A DNA stretch of 5,173 nucleotides from Limnochordia bacterium. Lineage in GTDB: Bacteria > Bacillota > Limnochordia > Darwinibacteriales > SLO01. The notes beneath the pieces are model-generated. The model did no database searches. It saw only the letters and a list, made by a program, of their open reading frames with translations, and had not been told where the DNA came from. A program made the position numbers and the translations under genes. Numbering within the stretch: position 1 is the first letter of the stretch; each line of letters starts with the position of its first letter. Positions 1 to 5,143 of this stretch are shown piece by piece. The DNA is taken from positions 1 to 5,173 of the forward strand of contig SLOG01000296.1 of NCBI GenBank assembly GCA_007132635.1, read 5' to 3'.

Positions 1-101
1 ACGGCGGCTATGTCATGGCACCAGGGCACAATATCCAGGAGGACGTGCCGCCGGAAAACATAGTGGCGTGGGTGGAGACGATGGGGAGCATCAACGAATG
101 A
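1..101 (+). CDS. URO-D/MtaA-like protein, C-terminal end (partial)
   Basis: Only the last 32 codons are present; the gene enters from the left edge (first full codon at base 3) and ends at TGA 99-101. The peptide has the typical C-terminal pattern of the uroporphyrinogen decarboxylase-like family: G-G-Y-V-M-A-P-G-H-N-I-Q, then D-V-P-P-E-N-I-V-A. In this superfamily the segment closes the TIM barrel. Members include heme-pathway HemE and the cobamide-dependent methyltransferases MtaA, MtbA and CmuA. The A-P-x-H-N-I-Q-x-D-V-P-P-E-N form is common in the methyltransferase-like and uncharacterised branches, so I do not call it HemE. The - strand gene at 2484-3551 is a second, clearly different member. 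The catalytic part lies outside the window, so substrate and cofactor cannot be judged. Confidence 0.85.
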   Translation, partial: GGYVMAPGHNIQEDVPPENIVAWVETMGSINE

Positions 102-153
102 CCTGGTCTCGCGGGCCAGGTCCACTGCCATTATTTGTCAGCGGACCTGGCCC
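101..153. repeat. Imperfect inverted repeat with alternative hairpins
   Basis: The arms GGGCCAGGTCCACTG (113-127) and CAGCGGACCTGGCCC (139-153) pair over 15 positions with one mismatch (A124/C142) around an 11-nt loop. A second, exclusive pairing is possible between ACCTGG (101-106) and CCAGGT (116-121). The element starts at the last base of the upstream URO-D stop codon. No T-run follows it, so it is not a standard intrinsic terminator, though it could stabilise the 3' end of the mRNA or attenuate transcription. Its CCAGGTCC core is shared with the perfect palindrome at 2437-2465, so both may come from one family of small palindromic repeats. Confidence 0.7.
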
Positions 154-272
154 CTGCTTACTCCTCCAGGAAAACTCAAGCGGTTTCCGGCAGGAATTTG
201 TGACTTACTTAGTGAAGTTCTTTTTAAGACTCCGGAATTCTGAATTGAACAAGCTGAAAGGAAGTCGTTCCA
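154..272 (+). promoter_or_regulatory. Leader region of selenoprotein gene with RBS
   Basis: This non-coding stretch precedes the selenoprotein gene. AAAGGAAG at 257-264 is a good Shine-Dalgarno sequence, 8 nt before the ATG at 273, and it settles the start. A weak sigma70-like pair may be present: TTGTGA at 198-203, a 17-nt spacer, then a T-rich box at 221-226 that matches TATAAT poorly. The TGTGA at 199-203 resembles a CRP half-site, but no matching second half follows at the right spacing. I trust the ribosome binding site and regard the promoter as a guess. Confidence 0.4.
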
Positions 273-992
273 ATGGGTAGTTTCTCCGAATTTGTTGAAA
301 CATTTCCGTGGGTAGTGAATGCTCACACACCGTGGGCAAACCCCCTAGACTGTTTGTCCACCGCCACCATAACCTGCATAAGCACTGGGGGTGTGTTCGT
401 AGACAGCGACACTCCATTTTTAATCCAGTCTCGCAGCGATGTGGACGAATCATATCGAACGATCCCCGCGGAGACTCCGTTGGGAAGACTCCGCATCGCG
501 CACGAACACTTCGATAAACGGTATGCGGAGCAAGACATGAATGTCGTATTCCCTATCGAGAGACTGAGGTCCCTCGTCGCAGAAGGATTCATCGGGCGAG
601 TAGCGGAAGAGAACTACAGCATTTCCGGCTATATCCCGCGACCGGCGTCACTATACCAATCAGGAGACGAGATAGCTCAGCGTCTCGCAGATCAAGATGT
701 CTCCGGTGCGCTATTGGTGCCGGTCTGACCAATCTGCCAGCAGTCCGGCGGACTGATCGCTCGCAGCATCGAAAACGCAGGCATACCGACCGTTACTCTC
801 AATCTCATTCGTGTCGTGGCAGAAAAGATCAAATTGCCTCGAACAGCTCATGTCGCTTTCCCGTTTGGCAGCCCAGTGGGCCGTCCCAATGACTCAGAGC
901 ATCAGTTGGACGTTTTGAGATCTGCCCTGACGCTGCTCCAAACGCAACAAAGACCGGGCGAGATCACAGACCTGTCGGTCCGCTGGCGATGA
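273..992 (+). CDS. Selenoprotein, GrdB-like (glycine/sarcosine/betaine reductase selenoprotein B family), Sec at codon 152
   Basis: The gene encodes 239 residues if the in-frame TGA at 726-728 is read as selenocysteine; the true stop is TGA 990-992. Family blocks before the Sec are F-P-W-V-V-N-A-H-T-P-W (11-21), S-T-G-G (37-40), R-x-I-P-x-x-T-P with L-R-I-A-H-x-H-x-D (62-81), D-M-N-V-V-F-P-I-E-R-L (88-98) and G-Y-I-P-R-P (119-124). The block G-A-L-L-V-P-V-U-P-I-C-Q-Q-S-G-G-L-I-A-R then spans the TGA, followed by I-E-N-A-G-I-P-T-V and F-P-F-G-S-P-V-G-R-P. Sec152 and Cys155 form a U-x-x-C redox motif. Remembered homologues read C-P-V-C-H-Q there, so Sec replaces the first Cys. True GrdB (about 430 residues) works in glycine reductase; this short, probably cytosolic version is likely a thiol/selenol oxidoreductase of unknown substrate. 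A Crp-type regulator follows after 25 nt. A standard gene caller would stop at 728 and lose the redox half. Confidence 0.88.
726..760 (+). promoter_or_regulatory. Putative bacterial SECIS element with Sec UGA codon
   Basis: Directly after the Sec codon (726-728), CAGTCC (741-746) pairs perfectly with GGACTG (750-755) around the loop GGC (747-749). Below the main stem, A739-T757, C737-G759 and G736-C760 can also pair, separated by single mismatches. The loop begins 18 nt after the UGA and has G in its first two positions. Both agree with the general bacterial SECIS pattern bound by SelB (G in the first loop positions, roughly 16-37 nt from the UGA). The hairpin lies inside coding sequence, as is normal in bacteria. 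The 3-nt loop is at the small end of the known range. Confidence 0.7.
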
Positions 993-1017
993 GTAGATCA
1001 CGAGAGGAGGTGGTAGA

Positions 1018-1737
1018 GTGGAGAATCTGGAGAACAAGGAATTCTTGCTGTCACAAATACGACTCTTTGACGAGCTTCCGATGAGCGATATCAAGGTCAT
1101 CGATCATATGAGTGTCATGAGACCCGTCAAGAGAGGCACTCTAATCCTCTCGCCTCTACAGCAGACACGCGCCTTGTTTCTCTTGAAAAAGGGCCAAGTA
1201 CGCCTTTATCGAGCGAACGAACAGGGTCGACAATTTACGATTGATATTCTGACAGACGGTAATGTTTTTGGTCAGACGGAATCGTTTTCCCTGACGGATG
1301 ACGACACCTACGTGGAAGCCATGCTTGATACCTATCTCTGTGTTATGGCGAAAGAGCAGTTCGAAGTGTTTCTAGCGCAGCGTCCGGAGTTAGCCATGAA
1401 GCTTTTATCTCTGCTTTCGGAAAGGCTCAGATACACGTGCGACTTGAGTCAGCAGATTGCCCTGGCCGATGTCAAGAGTCGCGTCCTGTACCTGCTTCTT
1501 CGTCTAAGCGACCGTGCACCAGTGCAGAAAGGCGATTGGCGACGGGTAAATATGCGGTTAACCCACGCCGACGTAGCTACCATGGTGGGGGCAAGCCGCG
1601 AGACGGTTTCTCTTGTTTTTAGTGAACTCCGTAAAACCGGCGTGCTAAAGAAACGACTTCTCAGCTACATGCTGAACGCGGAAAAGGCCCGGAAAGCCAT
1701 GGACCTTCCGGACCTGTCAGAAGCCGAGAGTTATTGA
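1018..1737 (+). CDS. Crp/Fnr-family transcriptional regulator
   Basis: The protein has 239 residues. An N-terminal cyclic-nucleotide-binding-type beta barrel (about 12-125) is followed by the dimer helix (about 126-160) and a C-terminal winged helix-turn-helix. The recognition region is L-T-H-A-D-V-A-T-M-V-G-A-S-R-E-T-V-S (181-198), then S-E-L-R-K-T-G-V-L (202-210), a classic HTH_Crp signature. The only cysteines are 108 and 141, so the iron-sulphur cluster of FNR is absent. The cAMP-binding Arg-Ser pair of E. coli CRP is also not visible; the equivalent stretch after G-Q-T-E-S-F has D-T-Y-V-E-A. The effector is therefore unknown. The GTG start at 1018 is supported by AGGAGG at 1005-1010, 7 nt upstream. 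It lies 25 nt after the selenoprotein gene, so one operon is likely, and it may regulate that gene. Its stop overlaps the stop of the convergent - strand gene. Confidence 0.93.
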   Translation: MENLENKEFLLSQIRLFDELPMSDIKVIDHMSVMRPVKRGTLILSPLQQTRALFLLKKGQVRLYRANEQGRQFTIDILTDGNVFGQTESFSLTDDDTYVEAMLDTYLCVMAKEQFEVFLAQRPELAMKLLSLLSERLRYTCDLSQQIALADVKSRVLYLLLRLSDRAPVQKGDWRRVNMRLTHADVATMVGASRETVSLVFSELRKTGVLKKRLLSYMLNAEKARKAMDLPDLSEAESY

Positions 1738-2351
1738 ACATCCAAGACCAATTGCGAACCAGTTATTGGAAAGTCGACAGATGCACGCATCGGTGTCGGT
1801 GCGCTGGTGAACCAAATGGTATATCCACCCGGTTCCGTGAACACATACGTAAGCTCAAATGGAGGCACGTGGATGTGTGTGTTTGTTGCTTGGTACAACA
1901 CAGTGTCGTCTTTAGTGATGAGCACTAAGTTATCTGTGTGCATAACAGGCACCCCATCTCGATCGATGATCGAGAAGGTTAACGTAGCACTCTCACCCGC
2001 CCTCACGTGCTCCGCAACCTCAATCTGCAAGTCGACTTGACCGTCTACCACAAACTCCATGACGTCAAACTCGAAGCTTCGTTGAATTGATGGGAAGTGG
2101 AGTTCTTCCGGTGTATCCATAGTAGGCTGAGCAGTAACATCCAGCGTATATTGTCCAGCCGGCCACGGACCCAACACGACCTCAAACGCTCCTTCATGCT
2201 CATGGAAAGGCCCGCCAGCATACATCACCAAGCCTTCGGTGTTGCGCACTTCCAGACTGTAGTCGACGTGGGGTTTTGGGTGCCCATCGGCCAAATCGAT
2301 GGTAGTCAGACCTAGCCGAATCGGCAGTGTGTCGGCCGCAGGCATCCCCAT
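1731..2351 (-). CDS. Exported protein with two tandem beta-sandwich-like domains, 5' end probably damaged
   Basis: I cannot assign a named family. From the first ATG (2351) the frame gives 206 residues. Two halves resemble each other. Residues 18-77 read I-D-x-x-D-G-x-P-x-P-H-V-D-Y-x-L, then H50-E-H52, F-E and A-G-Q-Y-T. Residues 129-186 read I-D-R-D-G-V-P-V-M-H-T-D-N-L, then H159-I-H161, F-E and P-G-G-Y-T. Alternating hydrophobics and the G-x-Y-T ends suggest Ig-like beta-sandwiches. The paired H-x-D and H-x-H motifs could bind metal, perhaps copper; this is inference. The frame stays open upstream to 2441 and encodes a secretory signal (S-A-A-C-L-L-L-V-T-G-V-G-A-A-E-A), but no ATG, GTG or TTG lies there, and a TGA inside the palindrome at 2437-2465 closes it. 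A GGAGG just before ATG 2351 could allow a leaderless, cytosolic form. It is last in the - strand gene set. Confidence 0.75.
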   Translation of the reverse strand: MGMPAADTLPIRLGLTTIDLADGHPKPHVDYSLEVRNTEGLVMYAGGPFHEHEGAFEVVLGPWPAGQYTLDVTAQPTMDTPEELHFPSIQRSFEFDVMEFVVDGQVDLQIEVAEHVRAGESATLTFSIIDRDGVPVMHTDNLVLITKDDTVLYQATNTHIHVPPFELTYVFTEPGGYTIWFTSAPTPMRASVDFPITGSQLVLDVQ

Positions 2352-2441
2352 GTTTCCTCCAGGTTGTACCGTGAACCATACGTCCGTGGCTTCGGCAGCT
2401 CCTACGCCTGTAACCAGTAGCAGACAAGCTGCGGAAAGAAA
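2352..2441 (-). pseudogene. Orphaned signal-peptide coding segment upstream of the 1731-2351 frame
   Basis: Read on the - strand in the frame of the 1731-2351 gene, this segment encodes F-L-S, then A-A-C-L-L-L-V-T-G-V-G-A-A-E-A and T-D-V-W-F-T-V-Q-P-G-G-N, joining the downstream methionine without interruption. It has the hydrophobic core and A-x-A-like end of a Sec signal peptide with a mature N-terminus behind it, but lacks the basic N-region and a start codon. The frame closes at a TGA (2444-2442) within the palindrome. If 30 nt (2436-2465) are removed, the frame joins a GTG at 2477-2475 and gives M-G-F-V-S-A-A-C, a plausible complete signal peptide, although that GTG has no good ribosome binding site. 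Confidence 0.5.
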
Positions 2442-2465
2442 TCAGGGACCAGGTCCCTGATTTCT
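2437..2465. repeat. Perfect 29-nt palindrome (14-bp arms)
   Basis: AGAAATCAGGGACC (2437-2450) is followed by A2451 and its exact reverse complement GGTCCCTGATTTCT (2452-2465). The form, a GC core GGGACC/GGTCCC flanked by A-rich and T-rich arms, could serve as a two-way terminator for the URO-D gene whose stop codon is 18 nt away. It equally resembles small mobile palindromes (REP/MITE-like) seen scattered through many environmental bacterial genomes. Insertion fits better with the broken signal-peptide frame next to it. No transposase gene is in the window. Confidence 0.8.
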
Positions 2466-2483
2466 AACGAAACCCACAATCTG

Positions 2484-3551
2484 CTAATTCGCTCCCGCTG
2501 CCGCATGCATCGCTCGGATGTTCTCCAAAGGTATGTCGGGGTTAATCGTGTTAGCTGTGAACAGGACTAGATCGGCTTTCCCAGCTGCTGTCGTAATCGC
2601 TTGACGGGTGCGCTGATAGACCTCGTCAGCGCTCAGAACCGGCAGTTCCGTTGTTACGGCCAGCGGACCAAAGATGAGCAGCGGCCGCCCATCACGAGTC
2701 CGTTTTGTGACCACAAAGTCCAGGGTCATACCGCATTCAGGCTGAAAGCCTTGAAGGCCTTCGACGCCGCTAGCTAACAACAAGTCCAGGAGCGGGCGCA
2801 CGTCTCCATCGCAGTGCCAGACGGGTTTGCAGCCAGCGTCCAGAAGGGGTTGCAGCGCGTACGCCAGATTCGGCGCATAATACTGTTCCATGAATTTCGG
2901 CGAGATCATAGGACCCTGCTGGCTGCAGATATCCTCACCTAAAAGGACAGCGTGGGGATACAGGCCTTCTTCCACGGCCCGGGCGACCAGACGACTCTGG
3001 CAGCGCCCTTGGGCGCCGCCCACTTCCATCAGTTTCTGCGCACGTTCCGGGTAAAGACCCATGACCAGGAAGAAGTTCTCATAGCCAAACTGGGAATACC
3101 AGGTAATCTTGGCGCCAGCTCCCCAGCGAGCAGGCATCCAAACCATATCGCCGCAGCGTTTCTGCATAGTGATGAGGCTCGCCTGGAAGGTCTCGTATTC
3201 CGATTCGAACGCGAAGGCTTGTTCTATGGCCTCGGGTGAAGGCATCGCATCTATCATCGTCAGGCACTCGGAAAGAGGTATATCGAGATCGGCCTTCTGG
3301 TACGAATCCGCGTCAACACAGCGAAAATCATCGCGATGCCTTGGAACAAAGATGTCGATGAGGCCATCGCTTCCGAGAGACCGGTAAGCTTTGATGGAAG
3401 CGTCAATCGGTTCCTCCCAATACTGGTCCAGTGTGACCTCCGCCAACGCCGCTATGTGTGCGGGGGCCGCGATCCACCCGCCAAGAATAGGTGTCCGGTC
3501 AGGTTTATGTCCTGAAAACACCGCCTCTAGACGCTCTCTTCGTGTCATCAT
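2484..3551 (-). CDS. URO-D/MtaA-like protein (uroporphyrinogen decarboxylase superfamily)
   Basis: The full-length 355-residue product has the superfamily's landmarks. The N-terminus is M-M-T-R-R-E-R-L-E-A-V-F with P-D-R-T-P at 17-21. The middle has G-E-D-I-C (205-209), then G-P-M-I-S-P-K-F. A metal-site region H-C-D-G-D-V-R-P-L-L starts at 246, Q-P-E-C lies at 270-273, and T-A-N-T-I-N-P-D-I-P-L-E-N-I at 332-345. MtaA-type methyltransferases bind zinc through H-x-C and a distant Cys. Here the H-x-C position reads H-C-D, with Asp in place of the second Cys, while Cys273 is kept. This resembles an uncharacterised branch rather than HemE, so methyl transfer is only a possibility. The ATG at 3551 is preferred because GAGAGG (3561-3566) sits 9 nt upstream; the TTG at 3560 would directly abut that site. 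It follows the phosphodiesterase gene by 32 nt, consistent with one operon. Stop is TAG. Confidence 0.9.
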   Translation of the reverse strand: MMTRRERLEAVFSGHKPDRTPILGGWIAAPAHIAALAEVTLDQYWEEPIDASIKAYRSLGSDGLIDIFVPRHRDDFRCVDADSYQKADLDIPLSECLTMIDAMPSPEAIEQAFAFESEYETFQASLITMQKRCGDMVWMPARWGAGAKITWYSQFGYENFFLVMGLYPERAQKLMEVGGAQGRCQSRLVARAVEEGLYPHAVLLGEDICSQQGPMISPKFMEQYYAPNLAYALQPLLDAGCKPVWHCDGDVRPLLDLLLASGVEGLQGFQPECGMTLDFVVTKRTRDGRPLLIFGPLAVTTELPVLSADEVYQRTRQAITTAAGKADLVLFTANTINPDIPLENIRAMHAAAGAN

Positions 3552-3583
3552 GTTAACCAACCTCTCTGTGTGGTAGCAGGATC

Positions 3584-4558
3584 TTACTTAGCGGAAGAGA
3601 CGATCGGACCGATCCGATCAATTCTGTTTGTCCAGATCCCGCCGGCGAAACTCTCGGGAAGCGCAGTGAGATCGCTTGGGGTGTCGAAGCCTTCCGACCA
3701 GGTGCCGTCGCCAAGAACAACAATGACACGAGTGTTAGCTTGGCTCATGCGGTCAACAAGCCTGTGCGGCCATCCCCAGAGAAACCGGGCATAACGCAGT
3801 GGGACATGCAGCTGTGTGTTCCGCGCGCTCGCCGGTACAAAACCAGTCCAGCCGACGGCCATGTAGGCAAGGAGAGAGCGTTGAAGAGAGGCCCGGGACA
3901 TGGTGCGAACGTTGGGCAGATGGGCAGAGAAAGCTGCCACAGGACGGTTACCGCCGTAGACGGCAAGCTGGTTCCGATGCTGCTCGGGGAATGTCTTTAG
4001 ATACTCGGCCAGCTGGACGCCGTCACTTTCTTCATTGCTCTTGATGTGGATTAGAAATTGCCCCTCGGGGAACCGAGTAAGCACTTCGTCCAACGATGGA
4101 AGCAGGCCTGTGCCTTTGCCCCGGAAAGGATAGGTTTCGCCGCCGTCGGCCGTGTAGCCGAACCCGATGTCCAATCTCTTTAGTTCCGCTAACGTGTGCT
4201 CTCGGGTCAGGCCCTCACCATCGGTGCGGTAGTCTACTATCCAATCGTGAAAGACCGCGAAATGGCCGTCGACTGTAGGGTGAATATCCAATTCGACGAT
4301 ATCGGCCCCGGCTGCAAAGGCTGCTTTCATCGAAGGAAGTGTGTTTTCGAGGTAGGGGTGTTCTGGCGGGTAAACCCTACTGGCGGTGTTGGTGTCCCAG
4401 GCGATTCCATCCATGGGAAAGGTCTGTCCTAGGCCACGGTGGGCCACAAGAAACGGACCTTCTGTTTGGGGAACGAAAAAACGCGAAGTATTGTTGAGGT
4501 AGACAAAGAGTAGGAAAACGAAGATGACGACAAGAAGGGAGACAAAGCGGGGTTTCAT
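3584..4558 (-). CDS. Membrane-anchored glycerophosphodiester phosphodiesterase family protein
   Basis: This 324-residue GDPD-fold protein would hydrolyse glycerophosphodiesters to glycerol 3-phosphate and an alcohol, if it keeps the family activity. Residues 5-21 form one hydrophobic helix after M-K-P-R, an uncleaved N-terminal anchor that places the enzyme domain outside the cytoplasmic membrane. Catalytic landmarks are H40-R41, E71-N72-T73, E89-L-D91 and H104-D105, with P-S-L-D-E-V-L at 154-160. The usual E-x-K motif reads H171-I-K173, so one expected acidic metal ligand is replaced. About 25 extra residues lie between the H-R-G and E-N-T motifs. The C-terminus has G-G-I-W-T-N-R-I-D, matching the family's end strand. 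Its ATG overlaps the stop codon of the HD gene (TGATG), which implies translational coupling, and a purine-rich GGAAGGGA lies just upstream. The role could be phospholipid head-group scavenging. Confidence 0.92.
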   Translation of the reverse strand: MKPRFVSLLVVIFVFLLFVYLNNTSRFFVPQTEGPFLVAHRGLGQTFPMDGIAWDTNTASRVYPPEHPYLENTLPSMKAAFAAGADIVELDIHPTVDGHFAVFHDWIVDYRTDGEGLTREHTLAELKRLDIGFGYTADGGETYPFRGKGTGLLPSLDEVLTRFPEGQFLIHIKSNEESDGVQLAEYLKTFPEQHRNQLAVYGGNRPVAAFSAHLPNVRTMSRASLQRSLLAYMAVGWTGFVPASARNTQLHVPLRYARFLWGWPHRLVDRMSQANTRVIVVLGDGTWSEGFDTPSDLTALPESFAGGIWTNRIDRIGPIVSSAK

Positions 4559-5085
4559 CAGCTTGTTCCCTTCCTTGATGGCAAGTACATCGCCTTGGCA
4601 CGCGTTCGTCCGGGATTGGTCAAAAAGACTTGGTCGATAATGCGCGTCAACTCGGTGGAGGTTTGGCTGGCTAGATCATAGACATCGGGGAGGTTCACCA
4701 ACCAGTCGCTATCGTACACAATACGGAACTCTACGGTGTCCACAACTCCTGGAGTGTGGTGATGACCGACGATATCGGCTACTGCCGAGATTACAGCGTG
4801 GCCTGCAGCCGCTTCCGCCAGGATGGCTTTGGCCACCGGAGGGCCTTCCATCTCTTGGAAGCGAGGTGCTGAGGTGCCGTGCTTTTCTTCAGCCGGTTTG
4901 ATCCCGATATCGTGAAGCAGGGCAGCAAAAACAACTATCTCGGGGTTGGCTCCTGGGAACGACTCCAAGAGTTCTTTGGCGTAGGACGTAACTTGGAGAG
5001 TGTGCTCGATTCGATGGGTGTCTTGGTCAAAAAAGGCAGTCATGGCTTCACGGACGGACGTTTCACAAGGGAGTTCTCTCGGCAC
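4558..5085 (-). CDS. HD-domain metal-dependent phosphohydrolase
   Basis: The product has 175 residues from the GTG at 5085. The HD superfamily pattern is clear: R-I-E-H28, then A-A-L-L-H58-D59-I-G-I-K, G-H108-H-H-T-P, and I-V-Y-D125-S-D127-W-L-V-N-L. His28, His58, Asp59 and one of the late Asp residues should bind the metal, with His108-110 as extra ligands. Members of this superfamily cleave phosphate esters, often of nucleotides; the substrate cannot be told here. There is no signal peptide or membrane segment, so it is cytoplasmic. A GTG three codons upstream (5094) is also open but lies inside the ribosome binding site, so I choose 5085. It heads the - strand gene set and overlaps the phosphodiesterase gene by one base, which suggests tightly matched expression and a related substrate. 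Confidence 0.9.
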   Translation of the reverse strand: MPRELPCETSVREAMTAFFDQDTHRIEHTLQVTSYAKELLESFPGANPEIVVFAALLHDIGIKPAEEKHGTSAPRFQEMEGPPVAKAILAEAAAGHAVISAVADIVGHHHTPGVVDTVEFRIVYDSDWLVNLPDVYDLASQTSTELTRIIDQVFLTNPGRTRAKAMYLPSRKGTS

Positions 5086-5089
5086 GTCT

Positions 5090-5101
5090 ATCACTTCCTT
5101 T
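5090..5101 (-). promoter_or_regulatory. Strong ribosome binding site of the HD gene
   Basis: On the - strand this reads AAAGGAAGTGAT, one mismatch from the extended anti-16S complement AAGGAGGTGAT. The GTG at 5085 is correctly spaced from its GGAAG core (8 nt), whereas the GTG at 5094 lies within the site. It therefore decides the start of the HD-domain gene. Confidence 0.65.
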
Positions 5102-5143
5102 CAGCGGGATTCCTTGAGGGACGTTCTGGATGCGTGGATTGTC

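Noticed and set aside
68..280. 70-codon + strand frame across the left intergenic region
   Set aside because: It overlaps the URO-D end and the selenoprotein start. Its P-G-P-x-P-L repeats are just the translated hairpin, and it has no family-like sequence.
726..728. UGA as a true stop, or as a nonsense mutation or altered genetic code
   Set aside because: Conserved family sequence continues for 87 codons, the position is a redox Cys/Sec site, and a SECIS-like hairpin follows. UGA also ends the genes at 101, 992, 1737 and 4558, and Trp is UGG, so the code is standard.
2200..2427. - strand frame starting with TTG upstream of the exported protein's ATG
   Set aside because: It is rich in Arg, His and Gly with no domain pattern, and is a frame-shifted reading of the signal-peptide and first-domain sequence.
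2952..3387. + strand open frames inside the URO-D-like gene
   Set aside because: They are antisense shadows of a well-supported gene, with composition unlike protein families I know.
3601..3620. Repeated GATCGGA/CCGATC motifs resembling an operator
   Set aside because: They lie inside the phosphodiesterase coding end and arise from the peptide R-I-D-R-I-G-P-I.
3740..4432. Several + and - strand frames inside the phosphodiesterase gene
   Set aside because: They lie in alternative frames of a gene with clear catalytic motifs; no ribosome binding sites or domain signatures.
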